This document shows, piece after piece, positions 12,823 to 27,600 of a DNA stretch of 64,000 bases. The notes beneath the pieces are model-generated. The model did no database searches, was not told where the DNA came from, and was given only the letters and a program-made list of their open reading frames with translations. The position numbers were made by a program, and so were the translations under genes. This DNA comes from Edolisoma coerulescens (Eukaryota > Chordata > Aves > Passeriformes > Campephagidae). The stretch's first letter is position 1, and each line of letters opens with the position of its first letter. The stretch is from assembly GCA_013397115.1 (NCBI GenBank), contig VWZW01007169.1, positions 521,271 through 585,270 on the forward strand. Direction: 5' to 3'.

Positions 12823-14249
12823 CCTTGAGAAGTCCTGTTACCCCTTGAGAAGCATGAATGGCACAGGATGAAGTTGATTTCCATCAGCTTCTGTAGCAGT
12901 TTGGTGACATTCAGGGGAGTTCAGCACCACACTGCTGTGGTTGGTGTGTCTTGCCCTGGGACACTGTCCAGTGCCTCTGGCACGAGCATCAGCTGCGGTC
13001 CAGCATCAAGGAAGTGCCACTGAAGGCCAGTAAAAAGCAGCATGAGCAGGGCTGCTCCATGAAGGGCTGTGAGCCAAAGGCCAAGGTGGCCCAGGGCAGA
13101 CAGCCCCCTCATACACAAACCACTATCTTGCCACCTGTGACCAGGACAGGTGGAGCTGGGTGCTGGCACATCAGCAGTCCCTGATACAGCTGAAGGTATA
13201 TAAATTAGGTCCAGGGTCTATGCAGAGGGTCGGGTCAGTAGCAAAAGGAGGCAGAACCAGAAACAAGACCACAATGCAGACCCAAGAAACATCCAGGAGG
13301 TAGGGCCAGAGCTGGAGGCAAACATACTGAGAAAGCTTGAGCTGAAGCACAGCCCCAGTGCCAGTGGGTGCACTCGGGGTCCCAACACAGACCTTAATTG
13401 CTCATCCTCTTGCAGGAGGCTGTTACTATTGCAATCCTATTGCCTTTATCATCGTGTTTCTGAAAAGAAAGACAGCTGCCTTAATACTTCCCTCTCTTAA
13501 GAGAACAGTTTTTAAACCAGCTGTTAGGGTAATTTAATCTCCTGCTGTCAAATAAATTGACCATGCAATTTTTGAGGTCTACTTCATTTATACCTTTTAA
13601 AACCAGCCTCAGGGACTTTGGAGTTGCTGCTCAAGTGAGTATTTCATTGCTTCAACTTAGTATTGAAAACATATTACCGTCATCTCTCAATCTCCATTTC
13701 GGCCTTTCATACAAGCTGCTTCCTGCCACATCACACTCATTCATTTCTGGATTTCTGTATAAAAAGTCACAGACCCAGTGTGCGCCTGTTACGTAACCCC
13801 CTGCTAGCAGACTTAGGAATCTGGGATGCCGAGCAGCCGCAGATGAGCGAGAAGACTTGGCAAGCTCAGAATTTACTTCCTGTGAAACTGGAATGTAGAG
13901 CAGCTTGCTGGGCTTTGGAGTTTGTACAGTAACTATTCCACTGAAGAGTTAGTCTGGGAAAGGAAAATAAGGCAGACGTTGAAGCAAGCCTCCTGATGAG
14001 CCGGCAGAGCAGGGCTCAGCTGAAATCAGGTGTTCTAAAGTAGGTCAGGACATCATATTGCATCTGTAAGTGGTCACTGTTGTCAAATCGCCTGTGCCTC
14101 ACTGGGCTGCAGCAGAACATGCAAGAGCAGGATTCCAACTGAACGTGACTCAGAAAAGTCAGCCTCCCCCGGTCCTTCTCTTCTAACTCCTATCCCAGCT
14201 TCTCTACACTCTAAATATTTCCAAGCTGCTTGATTTCTAATCAGGTGTC

Positions 14250-14308
14250 TGCTAAGAGCAATGAAAGGGGAGTTGGGAATTGCTATGAGCAATGAAAGGG
14301 GAGTTGGG
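14250..14308. repeat. 31-bp tandem duplication (two copies)
   Basis: The motif GAGCAATGAAAGGGGAGTTG occurs at 14256 and again at 14287, a spacing of 31 bases. The bases before each copy are also shared (TGCTAAG versus TGCTATG). Near-identity suggests a fairly recent local duplication by slippage. Confidence 0.9.
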
Positions 14309-17300
14309 TTTACTTCTGGGATCTACAAAGAGCTGCCTTGTTCTCAAGCCCTGGTACCAAAGACCCCAAATGTTTCCAAACATCTGGAGATGTTGCTTTG
14401 GGACAGGCTGCCCAGGCCTATAGTCCTGGGTTAGGACAGGCCCGCTGACCCTGGCAAGATACCTGCCCTCTGAACCCTCAAAAGCACTGTGGAAATGAAG
14501 TGCATTAAGCAATGAGAGACTCCATAGAGGATCCCACATGCTAACTTCAGAAAATATTTGCAAATCCCCTGCCCCTGAAAGAATTGGGCTGAATTGCTAC
14601 ACCAAATCACGAACAGCCACATTTCTCAGTGGAAATGGAGAAACACATGTCCACTCCAAGACACGTGGTTCACTTTTTGCATGAAAGCTTGAGTATAACA
14701 GTGATAATGAGTTTCACACTGCCCGCTTAAGGCAATGTTATCTCCACCCTTGGGAACTCGTGAAGGGGGAGATGGATAGTTGGATGGTTTTGAGTAAGTT
14801 CTACAAACAAAGTTGCAAGTTCTTTTAAGTTTAGCTAGTACAGGAGGCAACACACTGACCCTTGTAACTCACATCTGCTGCTCTGCTGCTTCCCTGTGAC
14901 CTGGCACAGGAGTCACCACCTGGGACTGGACTGATGGAGCTCCTCCCACGCTGAGGTGGGAAGGGGAATACAGGCTCCTCCTCCCACCTCCCCACGTGCT
15001 TTACTGATTTATAAACTGTAAGAAATACCTAGATCTGTTGGTTTTGCTGAATTTAGAAATTAAATCCTCTCTGTTTTTTGACAGGCATGGGGTGGGTTTG
15101 TATTTTAAAAAGAGTTACTTTTGTGACACCAGTAACTTCAATTATAATCTCCAGAATACAAGGGTTTCTTAATTTTTTTCTTCCTGAATTAGGAATATAA
15201 ATATGTCACCAGTTAAGGACAAGATCTAGAAACAGTTAAATAGTCCTTGTTCCCCTAAAGATAATGAAATTGCTCACATGAGACAATTTTGAAGCTTAGC
15301 AGATTTTTAAAAACATTTCTTTTGGCATAAAATATTTAGAATAAGAGTCCTAATTTTCCAACAACACAGCTGTTTTATGTCTGGCTTTTAACCCAGATCT
15401 GTTTGTCTCATACTAAGATTCCCATTGAATAGCTGCAAAACCTCAGGGCTGATTTTCTTCAGCATTGAAAATTTATCCCATAATCAATGTATGTTTGTAA
15501 TAGATTACTTCAGTTAAATTTCCCTTATTTCCTTTGAGGATGCATTCTGTCAAATAGATATTTGATAAGATTAGGGGTAGCTCAAGTTCCTAGTCCAAAA
15601 CCTGGAAGTGAGAAGTTTTGGCCAGTGTCTTAGTAGAACAATTTTCATTTCAGGAGGAAAAAAAAATCTTGATTTTTCAAAAGGGCCTCATAAGGAAGAG
15701 TTCAATTTGCCTGAGTATGATTGATTTTTTATAATCATCAGCATTCAAAAAAATTAAATTCTAAATGAATATATTTATATCTACTGTCTCACAGAGAAAA
15801 ATCAAAGAGGGAAACTTATATCTCCCTAGACCTTTTCTGCACTTCTGAAGCTAAAATCAATTAGATATTCGAAGTTTAACAAGTCTGTTTATTTCTTTGA
15901 GCTACCAATGAACAGGAGGAAAAAACCCCAAACTCCCTCAGTATCCTGCTTCCATCTGAGTCCAGGCTACATCAGATTTATTCAACCTCCTGACTGGGTG
16001 GATGCAGTGGGAAACACTCGGCCATGCTGACTGCTCCTGACAACAGTTGCCCTGAAGGGAAGCGATGTTATACTACAGAGAGAATTGTGGGTGTTTCTGG
16101 GTAGGGAAAACCCACAAAAATCTAATATTTGTTCAGCACTTGCTGTTTACAAATCTAAACCAAATAATAATAAAAACAATAATAATACATTAAACGAGAC
16201 ACCAGCATACATCAGGGATCCCATTTTGCCCACCTCTACTTGTCAGCAGCTACCATGGGAGGAATTGTGTCTGTTTCCCCATTCCTCTCATGGTGATTAG
16301 GCTGCTTTGGCCCATCTATGTAACATATGTAACACATGCGCATTCATCACAGAACCTTCACCTCTCCAAAAGTGTTGTGCACAACCAGAAGAGTTCAGAG
16401 ATGCAAAAACCGTCCAAGCTCAGGCCACTGCGTCAGGGTACAGCCTCCCATGTGCAGGCCACCTCCTCTTAGATGATGAAGATGAGTCATAAACAAAGAT
16501 TTCCTGAATATAAACCTTTTTTGAACAAGACATTCAGAGTAGAGACATGTCAGAGCACATTGTGACTCAGCCATCACAGAAAATACTGCCTGAGGTGCAT
16601 TTCCTATCAGAAGTACAAAACAACAACAGAGTCTTTCAGCCATCAGATCCTGGCTCTGTGGGGCCACACCGACTCCAACATTGACTCACTTGTGCCTTCT
16701 GCTGTTGCTGCTGCTCATGTACTTCTATAGCTGTGCACAATTCCATAATTCCATAGTTGCCTTTGCAGTTCCTGTATGATATATAAGGCAAAGCCTCCTG
16801 GCAAGCTAGTGTGACTAATCTCTTAATTTCTTTGCTCTGAGACTCTTCCAGAATAGATTTGACTGAGCTGTCTGTAGTCCCCAACAACAGTTCAGTTTTA
16901 AATTAAAATAAAGTAGGAATTGAAGGGTAATCCCTATGTCCTACAGAGAAATGCCATAGACCCTTATGGCCAGCACTCAGCACACAGTTTTTACCGAGTT
17001 TCCTCAAATCTTTCACAGGATCACTTGAAAAAATGAAATGCATGGTATGATCCACTGTAGGTTTCACTACGTTTACTTTCTAGATTTTGACAGTAATCCA
17101 CAGATTTCAAACTCTTGAGATGCAATGCCTGAAGGTTGCAGCAAAAATACCTTTCCTCCAGAAACATTCTTGGTTTAAGAGGATCCCTCCTGCAGAAGAA
17201 CATTTTCTGCCCTCCCACACCCCCATTCTCTCTCACTGGCACGGCTGCTTTTTTGGCCTTGCTGCAAAGTGAACCACTGAAACAATGGAGCACCCACTGT

Positions 17301-17988
17301 GTCCCCTCAGAGAGGCAGATCATCACACAACTGCACGAGCACAACCTAGGGGATAACGAACTATGAGGAGAACACAGGGGGATGAAAGGTGCAGAGTGTG
17401 GCAGAGACATGAATTTTCTCTAATAGGCCTTGCTAGAAGAGCAAATGTATCAAGCTATACTTTCAAGCTCATTTAATCCAAGTTCATGGATAACACACAG
17501 TCATTGAAAAGGACACATCAAAATCCCCCCTATACCTATATAGAGGACATATATGACCACAGTTCTATGGTTTCCTCGTTTGCAATTTTTAAAAACACAA
17601 ATTATCTCTTCTGCTCTGCTCAATGCTTTTGAAATCATATTTTTCTGCAAATTTTTCTTTTACTAGTTCTACAACTGCAGCTGTATTGGTGCTGAAGTCT
17701 AAAGTTCAGATCAGAAATAGCTGATTAAGAGTTTGGTTTTTGGATAAAATAACAACACTGCCAAGGTGGTTTAAAACCAGCTCACTTTCCCATCCATCCC
17801 CACCTTTGAAAAGATAGCAAAACAGTTTTGCTTGCATTATTAAGCAAGGGATTCCACATAAAAGTAAACATGCAAGAAGCATCTCCTCCATTGTAGGGCA
17901 CTAGCATGACTAGAGTTGCTCAACTTTTCCTGTTTGTTTCAGGCTTTCCCATCTCTGTACTTTCCCAGTATCAATGATATCTATCTAT

Positions 17989-18002
17989 AAAAAAAAAAAA
18001 AA
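17989..18002. repeat. Poly-A tract
   Basis: A homopolymer of 14 A residues with no recognisable retroposed body upstream of it. Confidence 0.95.
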
Positions 18003-21000
18003 GATTAAAAATGTGAGTTCTGTCTCAATTCCAAAGATATAACACTAGTTTTAGCATGCTGCTTTGGTGTGTTTCTGGAATGTTTTCTCAAAACATATTG
18101 TGTCCCCACCAAATCTTCACATTTGTGTCCAGAGGAACACTGGGTGAAGAACACTAAGAAAAGACAGGAATTGATGCTGTGCAAACAATTTGCTTATAGT
18201 GAATATTCTAGAATTTGCCTCATCAAATAGTATTCACTGGAGCAAAGCTAGGCTAAAGTAATTTGGCTAATGCTATTTTTCCCACTATTCCATTCAAGTC
18301 AGCAGATGAACATTGTCTCTTGAGGATTTCTTGGCATTGCAGAAATTCTGACACTAGTGTCTGGTGCTTTGAGTGTTACAATCAAATGAGTCCCAGCTGT
18401 TTATTCCCCCATGCAACATGTTATTTTGCTCAACACACCCTTCAGTTAAACAACTGATCCATTTCTCCTTGCATATTACCTTGTAGGCCTTGGGTTTTGG
18501 TCTGATCTCCTTGTACGTCTATCTCTTATTTATCCACAGACCCATTTTTGACTTTTTCTACGAAAACTGCTAAGGAGTGGAAACCTCTAAGATTTGTTAA
18601 TAGCTGGCCAATAAGACAGACCCAAATTTCTTGCCCACAAGGGGACTATCTGTAGTATGCATAAAAGCACACAAAAAATAGCAAGAAATCCACCCACAGG
18701 CACATTAGGAAACCTGGGAGCAGAAAGCCTGAAGCATGGCATCAGCACCCAGCTGGATTTCCACGCACTCAACCCCAACTCTTTGAGAACACTTACAGGT
18801 ATAAGGTATGTTCTGGCTTTAAAATCTCCTGAAGTACAGCCACATAGTACATTGTACTGGCAAACTCCCAACCACTTGAAACACATTAACAGAACTGCAA
18901 AATCTTGCTGTTCACTTTCTTTTCTGTTGTCTATTTTCAGGTTTGTTGTTTTTTCCCTAATTTTTCAAGTATTACAAGTTTGGTACTATTGCTTGTCTTT
19001 TGCTGAAAAAGACATCTCACTTTGCCATTATATTTCACAAGGCTTTAGCACTGAAAATGCCTTTCATCTAACAGTGTCACCAGTTAAAGATTGCCATTTA
19101 ACCATGACTGATTATTTTGCAGATGTTTGCACAGGAAAGATCCTGCACAATCTACTTGCATCAGCAGTATTTTCTTTTTTGAGCAAAAAACTGCTAGCAC
19201 TTTGAATTTTCTCTCATTGAATAGTTTAAAATGTAGAATGCACTTCATTCACAGAATTATCTATTCCCATCTTTTTACACTGTTTTTTTAAACTGTACTG
19301 CTTTCTGCTGTATTAGTCCATAAATGGCATGGTTTACAACAGAAAATACTGAAACTGCCTTTATCTTTTATTTTCTGATCCCTGGCATTACTTAGTTCTA
19401 TTTCTAGTTAACACAAGCCTATTGTAGCCAGCAACACTGACTGTTGCTATGGTTTTGCACTCCTTATGTTTTGTTTCCATTTTCCACTGGTCCTTTTTCA
19501 GTTATTTGACATGTTTTTAGTTGCTTCATCTATGGTAATCTCTTTATTGACTGACTTGCTTAGGTATTATTTGGACTCAAATAATCTGATCACATAGCTG
19601 GAATACTTCCAGACTTTTGAAACAATATTATAGGGTATTATACTTAGAGTTAGATGGCAGTCTAGCTCTTAGCTAGCTTCATTTTCCTCTTGGGTGACTG
19701 CAGGGAATGAAGCATTCTCCATATTTTTATGGTTGTATGGATGGAATTGATCTTCAACTGAAAATAATTTTATATCTTATTACTCCTTATGATGTGCAGA
19801 CAGACAGGAGGTCAGGATGGAGCCTTTGTAAAATAAAGTGAGCAGCCCCCATTTCATTTCATGGTTCTAGCTCCTGGTGCCTTGCAGCTGGGACTCTGGT
19901 TGGTTTTCTGACCTTGCCTGGAGAACACCAGGCTCAATCCTTTCTGGGATTCAATCATTTCCAATAATTCCAGCTATTACTGTGGAGTTGAAATCACTTT
20001 GGAGTGGACAATTTCCACATCCAGAAAGAAATGGATGTCTCTATACTTGTGACTGTGCCCCAGTACAATATGCACCTAACTCTCAGAGATGCTCTGAACA
20101 AGGTTGGACAAAAAGAGGAAAACTAGAAAGCAGAAGTTGATAGTGGTGGTAAAACTTACTCCCACTTCCACCAAAGCCAAAGATATGACCCACATAAACA
20201 CTCACCATCACAACTACAGATTACACAATCAGAATACTAAAAATAGCTGCAAAACTTATACAGACATAAAATTATTTTCAAATCTGTGGCCAGAGAGTTC
20301 AGCCTTCAATACTTCAGGCCAAATTGCTTTTTGTACACAGACTGGCTGAAAATATTGCTCAGTCTTTGTTTTAATCTCTCTCTAACACAACCCAACCTTT
20401 TTCATGTGACATTTGCTGTCCCAAGTGTCCCCTGTTTGGCTAAGTTGGTTGCAAAACCTTGATATATACTGGACATAGGATAAGCAAGATGATCTAGGTT
20501 AACCTGGTGAGCAATCGTTGCCTAATCTTTTCATCAGATTTATCCGATTTATCCAGTCACACTAGGTTTTTTACCACTTTCCTGTCCTCATCCCAGTTGT
20601 AATTACATTGAACATGTGGTATTAACACCTTTGGCACCAAAACTGGATCAAAGAATTCTGTTCCTTCCCACATACTAAGAAGTGTCCAAAATGTAACTAC
20701 ACTTTACTTTTCACTTCTTAAAGTTCTTAAATGCAGGACTTCCATATTATTAGACAGCATTTTGTATCTTCTTTTCTGTGGGGTTCTTTTTAAGGAGTAT
20801 TGTGAATTGTACATAACAGGACGGAGCAAGACATGAATACAGGCATTCCCAACGCTACAAGATCAGGGAGACTGAAAATGTGCACATTTACTCTCAATAT
20901 TCATGTTGCGTTGTCTTATGTATATTCTCTAATATTACATTTTTTAAAAATCTGTCTAATCCGTTCTGAACACATCTTGTTCTGCAAATATGTTAAAGCA

Positions 21001-24000
21001 TGCACAAAGAACATGTTTGGGCAAAAGACTGTAAGCTTTCTCTTCCAGAACATTCCCCTCCTCCATGCATAGCTAAGTACTTTCTTATCAGGGATTCAGA
21101 ACTTGCCGATTGTAAAATGGCAACAAAATATCTAGGCAAAAGCCACAAATGGCAACACCCTTTCTAATTACCTATCTATCTAGTGCTAAAGTTCATGTAC
21201 AGAGTGTTTACAATCTCATAATTTACAAAGTAGTATATTTTCTATCAGATTTTTATAGGGAAAATCTACTTTGCCAGGAAAAAAAAAAATTACTTTTCAC
21301 TAGTGAAAAATCACAATGGAAATCCTGCTATTAAAACCCCCCTCATAAACACTATCGAAGAATCATACCAAATAAGGTTTGTAAGGATCTTTTATTTAAA
21401 TAACTAACAAACTATTTATACTTTTACAAGAGTCTGTCCTATTTTAGTAAATATTTGGCAAAGTTTTTTGATTAAGAGAGCAACCTGACCCTCATTTAAC
21501 ATCGTTATTTGCCATAACTTATTCTTATTCATCCATCATTTTCGTTTCACTACACAAATAGTTTTTGGACATCTTTAGGTTAAGTAATACTTCTCATAAC
21601 TTGATTAAGACTGGATTTGCCAAGATAAGTGACCAGGGATCTTTGAAAAAACTTCTGTACAGCCATCTTAGGGCTGAAATCACTCTCAGCAACTTGTCAT
21701 CAAGTGCTACATGGAGAACAGCATGGTCACCTCTTGTTTGATCACTAGATGCATCTTTCATTCCCCAAACAAGCCTTGCTTTAGAGGCAATTTTATCTCT
21801 GAAAGCTTTTTAGCAGCTGTGATTTCCGTTCTCGGCTCAGACACTGAAGCGCACCTTGTCCCCACAGCAGGTTACCTAATGTAGTGCCTTAAAGCAACTT
21901 GCACACATCAGAAGCCAAGGAGAGCTTGGCACCGGTGCTGCAGAGAGCAAGGCAACGAGGCAGCACTGCACAGCCCGTGGCTGTCTGCGCTCTGCCTCCT
22001 GGCACTCACCCGGCAGCGGTCCCTGGGCATGCTGCACGCCCGCACACAGCAGCTGTGTGCGGCACTCACGGAGCAGCCCCAGCTCCTACCTCAGCACCCT
22101 GCTGCTCTCTGACATGAGGCATGGCTTCAACGCACCACTATAACCATTAACGTAGTCAGCCTGACTTTTCTGGAGGAATTTTAAATAGGTGGAAGTTAGG
22201 TCAGTCATGCTGCAGTACACTTTGAATAAATAACAGACTTCAATATCCAGCCATCTCCACATTCCAAGTACTTTCCTCCTCCTGATGAACTGAACTACCT
22301 GGTTTTGGGAAGCCTGTTTAGGAAGCTCATTACAACTTCTGGAAAGAGATTATATTTTCAGGACTCATTCAGGTTGCAGCTATCAGGCTCTTGTTAGTAT
22401 CTGCTCACGATTTCATCTCCAGGGAGGTAAAGGGACAAGGCTTTAAAAGTTGAACTCAATACTCAAGTAGCATTTGTGGCATCTCATGGTTTTTGTGGAC
22501 ACATTCTAATCAGATCAGACTACAGTTATGGCCTCAGAGCATGTTAGGCCCTTATGAGATCTGAAACTGTTTTGAACATAATATTTTGCATGAATTCCAT
22601 ACCACATACTCTTCATAGTTACAACTAGTGACAGGACAACTTTTCATTCACTGTTTTTGACTAAACCAGATGCTTAAAATGGCAAACAAAAGGCTGATTC
22701 TCCTGCCAAATGTGAGAGCTGTACAGACCGGGGTTTGGACAGCGGTTTTACACTTGCCTCATGCTGACCCAAGTGCAGGCTGCTGTCACAAGAGCCAGTT
22801 TTACATTCTCCTCTTTCTTTACCAGTAGCAATAACAGTGCAATCATGAGATAAATCATAGAGATGATCTGGGTGAAAATTAATTTTCCTCCCTTTCCTTC
22901 TGTCCCAAATGTTTAGTTTTCACTCGTACATGTGCCTCTGGTGTGGTTTGCTTGACAGTCATGTACATGAACACCAGTTCTAGTGCAAGGGCAGGAACTA
23001 ACACGAGGGCAGGTTTTCCCCAGTCTCAGCAGCAGAGTCTCTCATCTGATGAAAGCATCACTGTCACCATGAGCCGAGCTCCATAGGAACTGATGCAGAG
23101 ACAGTGGTGGTGTCAGCAACTGGTGACTCACAAGAGATGAGGAAAGATGACCTGCTTTAGACTAGGAAATTTTGCCAATTCTCTTATGCATCTTAATAGA
23201 AGAGGTGGATTCTTTAGAGTAATTCTGTTTCTTTCTTGTGGAGAAGATACCATGTGTAGAAGCACATATCTTCTTAGCTGTGGAGAGAAGCTGCCTCACC
23301 AGCTCCAAAATATGAGGCGAGATATCAAGCATTAACTCTTCTCAAACCCTGAGCTGGTCTAACCCAGAGCAAGTAAGAAATTGCTCTGCAAAAGGCTCTG
23401 TTAGAAGTGAAGAAAGTTAGTTTTGATAACACTTCTTTCCGGTAATGTAGACTGATAAGATGGAGAAAGCAAATTCTAAACTGTAATGGAGATTAACCAT
23501 CTCCACTGAATAAGCTGTTTGTCTCTTGTTGCTTGTGTCTAGCAAACCCTCTTATAGTTTCAGTTTTTCTGGATACCCTGCTAGCTGCTGTGGAGAAATG
23601 TGTTTGGATGTTATTCCAACTATTGTTGCCATCTGTAAATATTTGTACATATTACCACAGCTCTGAATGTGCAAATTTCTGACAACCAAAATAAATCAAG
23701 CTATTTAAGTAAAAAGACTTAAAAGTCAACTATAACAGCTGAAGAAAATATGAACTCTCACCCTCTCCCAGCAGAGGCTTGAAAGGAAAATGTACTTATT
23801 TCTGAAAATTAGCTTGTCATTAATGTCGTTAAGTTTTCCACTCCAGCACAGAAAAAGCATGCAAAGAGGTCTTTTTTAAAAAAGACTAAGTTGTCAGTGG
23901 GCATCTCCAGCACTTGGGAGAAAGGTCTAAGAAGACCAGCAGGATGCGGAAGGAAAACAAGGATCCAGGGGAAAGGGACATCACAACTAACAAGCAGGAA

Positions 24001-24596
24001 AGGAGCTCAGATCCTGCTGAAAGAAGAGGAGTGTGGCTGCTCCTCTGCCCCCTCAGACTCCTTAGCTGCCAGAATCATCAGAGTAACCTCAAAAGAGTCA
24101 AAAAATAGACATCTCTAATGATGACTGATGACATCATTCTGACAAGGATTTCATCAGCTGCTTAGTCACAGGCATCTTATGAAATGAATCTCTGCACCAC
24201 AGGTCTGAAATGATGCTAAAGATACTGAAAAACATTTTCAAAGCACAAGACACCATGTTTTAAAATGTGAAGGTTGAAGGAGAAGTAAAACACCAGGCCA
24301 GTTGCTTTTTACCTCTCTCGGCCACAAGAGTTATATATCTATATTGCCCAGAAAGGTGGCTTCAGCTTCAGAACACTAAAGAGAGCAGGTTTATAAAGCA
24401 CTTGTAATCCGTTTGCTCATATACCTGTTCTTTCCAAATACAGTGGCCCACAGGCTCCTCATCTCCTGTATTACAGCAGGAAATTCTGTTTTCTTTTAAT
24501 GTCATAAAACTTCTCTGGACTGATTTTGAACTCCAGTTTTCACACAATAGAAGAGTTTCTCAGAAGCAGACCTTCAGGATTTGCCTTCAGTATTTT

Positions 24597-24680
24597 GGGG
24601 GCTTTGTTTTGGGGTTGTTTTTTTTTTGTTTGGTTGTGGGTATTTTTTGTTGTTGTTTGCTAGTGAGTTGGGGGGGGGGC
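24597..24680. repeat. G/T-rich low-complexity tract
   Basis: The plus strand is almost purely G and T, with G-tracts of 5, 4, 3 and 10 separated by T-runs. No coding potential is seen. Confidence 0.85.
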
Positions 24681-27600
24681 GTTTAATGTTTTTTAAAAGG
24701 ATTGCATTGTGTTCCAGTGCTTACAAGAAGGGTGTTACAGATTCTGAAAATTGCTGAACTGTGCTGCACAGTTTAGGCATGTTCTACTGCATGTTATTTA
24801 TGCACATCCGCAGGTGACTGGGACAGATGTGATGTATGACCTGGCTCAGTGCCCACTGAGGTTGGCTGGAACATTTCCACTGACTTTAGAGAGCTTTGCA
24901 CAAGGCTATTAAAAGAGGCTTTCAATGAGAGAAAAGTTGCACTCTGTCAGTTCTTATTAGCATTAGCAATGTCAGACTAAGAACCCTTTAACATTTTGGA
25001 CATCTTGGTGAAGCCAAGGGGTACAGAAAATATGCAGTCCCATGGAGCATAGCCCTGCATTCAGAACTTGATTCTGCTTTTGAAAATAAACTTGCTTCCT
25101 CTTAAAACAAAGGGGAAAACGCATCCTTTTTTTTTCTTAATTTTTCCTCAGTGTGGTCTGCTAGTCTCATACTGACAAACACTCTCCCAAGAAACAAATT
25201 TTTTTCCCAAACATCAATTTAAGCAAACAGCAGATTCCCTAAGACAGCTGCCTTGCATGCACAACAGTCTGTCCCTATGCAATGGAGCTTTAGTCCAGGG
25301 CAGCTGTGGTACTCCTGACTCCTGTGTTTAAAATTCCCTGAAGCCCTTGTGGGTACACAGCCGCCATGCTTAACATGCATGCATGTCTTATTTATAAAAG
25401 AGGTTTCAATTAACATCCCAGACAAAAACCATGCCTATAAATAAAGATAAAATAAAACCTCACAGGAGAATACTGAATAAAGAAGGGAACAGTAACAAGC
25501 AACAGGAACCAACTTTTTAAGCTCCATAGGAAACTGAGAGCATTCAGCAACCATCAGATTCAAGCCATTGATAATTCTCTTTTCCTGTTCACTTCAAATT
25601 AAACTTCTAGCACGAATTGCTTTCCAGAACATATGCATCATATCCAAAGGATTATTTACACAACACTCACACTTTCCTGCAAACTCATATCTTTGCATCT
25701 ATTGCACACAACTCCTCGCTGTCAGTCGCACTCGTGAGACCAGGCAGGATTAAGCTGCCTCGTTAAAAGCCATTTCCAGTGCAAGCAAGCTAATTGCAAT
25801 GAAGTGCTGACAGAGTGCCTTCACATATGAGGGAAATGTGCTGTGGTAAGAGTGAAAGAGAAGGAATGGCACGATAGAAGGTGACTCAATAGCTTGTGCA
25901 TTCCCAGGCCTCATTTCAGTTAGAATATTTTTGCTTAGACAGGCTCTTCTGAGATTCTGTAGAGTTTATGTTTTTCACATTTTTTTTTCTTTTCAAAGTT
26001 TCGCAAAATTCTAGGATAGAGCTGGTGGCACCCCTGAAGTATTCTGGCACATATCCCAGAGAATTAAGAATTATGGCATGGACATATTCACCATGCCACA
26101 TGCCCTCCAAGATATCCTGCAGAGAAGGGAGAAGATAGCCTGTGCAGGGTGCTCAGGGCTAACATGTCTCACATGCTCTTGGAGCAGCACATTTCCAAAG
26201 AGCATATGAGAAGACAGCACCAGATACTCCTTCCCACTTAGTGGGGGAACTCCAGCTCTAACACCTCTACTGACCACAAAGGTGGCAGCACTTTCTCTGC
26301 AAGTGGTGTCCAAATTTTATAACTTAAAACTCAAGTTAACTATATAGAATAATCTGTAATCACAAGTTGTTATAATTGCCTTTCAACCGTAGTACAAATA
26401 GTGAGAAATACACATTATAAAAATTCCACAGGGAGATTCCTGAGAAGACTGCAGCAGCCAATTGATCAGTGGCTTAAGACACATGTCCCAGGAAGCCATG
26501 CCCCGGCAAGCCGGCTGCACCATCCTGTGCTGGCCCTGTCTTCCAAATCACAGAACTGTTGCTTCCCTCACACTTCAAAAATTGTTCTATCCTGAAAACC
26601 TGATTTACTGTATTCAGTAAATAATTATTTTGTTCTTGACACTTGTAAGGGCTGTGTGTTTTCTTAGGGGGTAAAATATATCCCACAGAATTTTCTCTTG
26701 TTTTTCCCCAATGTATCATCACCTTTATCCTCACCTTTCTTAATTCAATTCTGCATTTCTGAAGGAAACCTAAAATGTGCAATTTGGGCCTCCACTCCAT
26801 TTGATCTGTTGTTTGTGTGTTCTTCAGTTTTTCCATCTACAACACTTACTTTTAGCACTGAGCATTTCAAGGAAGCCAGGAAAGATTATAGTTCCTGGTA
26901 TGTGGAAAAAATGTCTTCAGACAAACCCTGGTAGTCTGCTCAGTCTCAGCTTTTTCCCCATTGGCACCCACAGCCCGGGGGGGGCACCCTGCAGTGACAC
27001 CCAGCTGGTGCATCACGCATCAGGCCAAGGGATTTGAAAATCGTTTGCTTCTTTTTATAGACCAAAAATTCATTCCTCTAAAGGAATTACCCAGGTAGAT
27101 TCTTTTGCAACCAAATGCTTATAAATGATGGGATTTAAGTTTTATTAAGATTTTTCCTAGAGCAAAGAGACAGCTGTCCCTACGCGCCACACTGGTGCAG
27201 CACGGCCGGTCTGCAAGTTTTCTTGTGTGAAGTAATCATCTAATAAAGGTCAGAAATGTAGTAATAACTAAAATATGTACAATAACTAATATAATCTTTC
27301 CTAAGCACTTAAGAACTCCTGTTGTCTGCTGATGTATTTGATATGTTTCCGTTAATGGCAGCTTATATCAGCAGAAGGTGCCTACAGTGTTTTCCTCAGC
27401 ATTGAATAAGGCTGACCTTTGTGAACCACAAAGGCAGAAAAACACATATATAAAGATCAAGCATCTTTTAAAACAAAAGCACCACCTAAATATTAATTGG
27501 TCCTCATAAACACAAAGTTGACCATTGCCAAAAAAACTTTCACAAAAAACTGTGTGAAGAGATGACAACAGCCTTCACATGCCTAACAAGACACCATAAA

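Noticed and set aside
13196..13204. TATATAAAT motif resembling a TATA box
   Set aside because: It has no CpG enrichment, no plausible downstream exon and no gene. Such AT words are common here.
18657..19205. 182-codon plus-strand open frame, the longest apart from coding shadows
   Set aside because: There is no domain, no splice or promoter context and no recognisable family. A frame of this length is plausible by chance in 64 kb of both strands.
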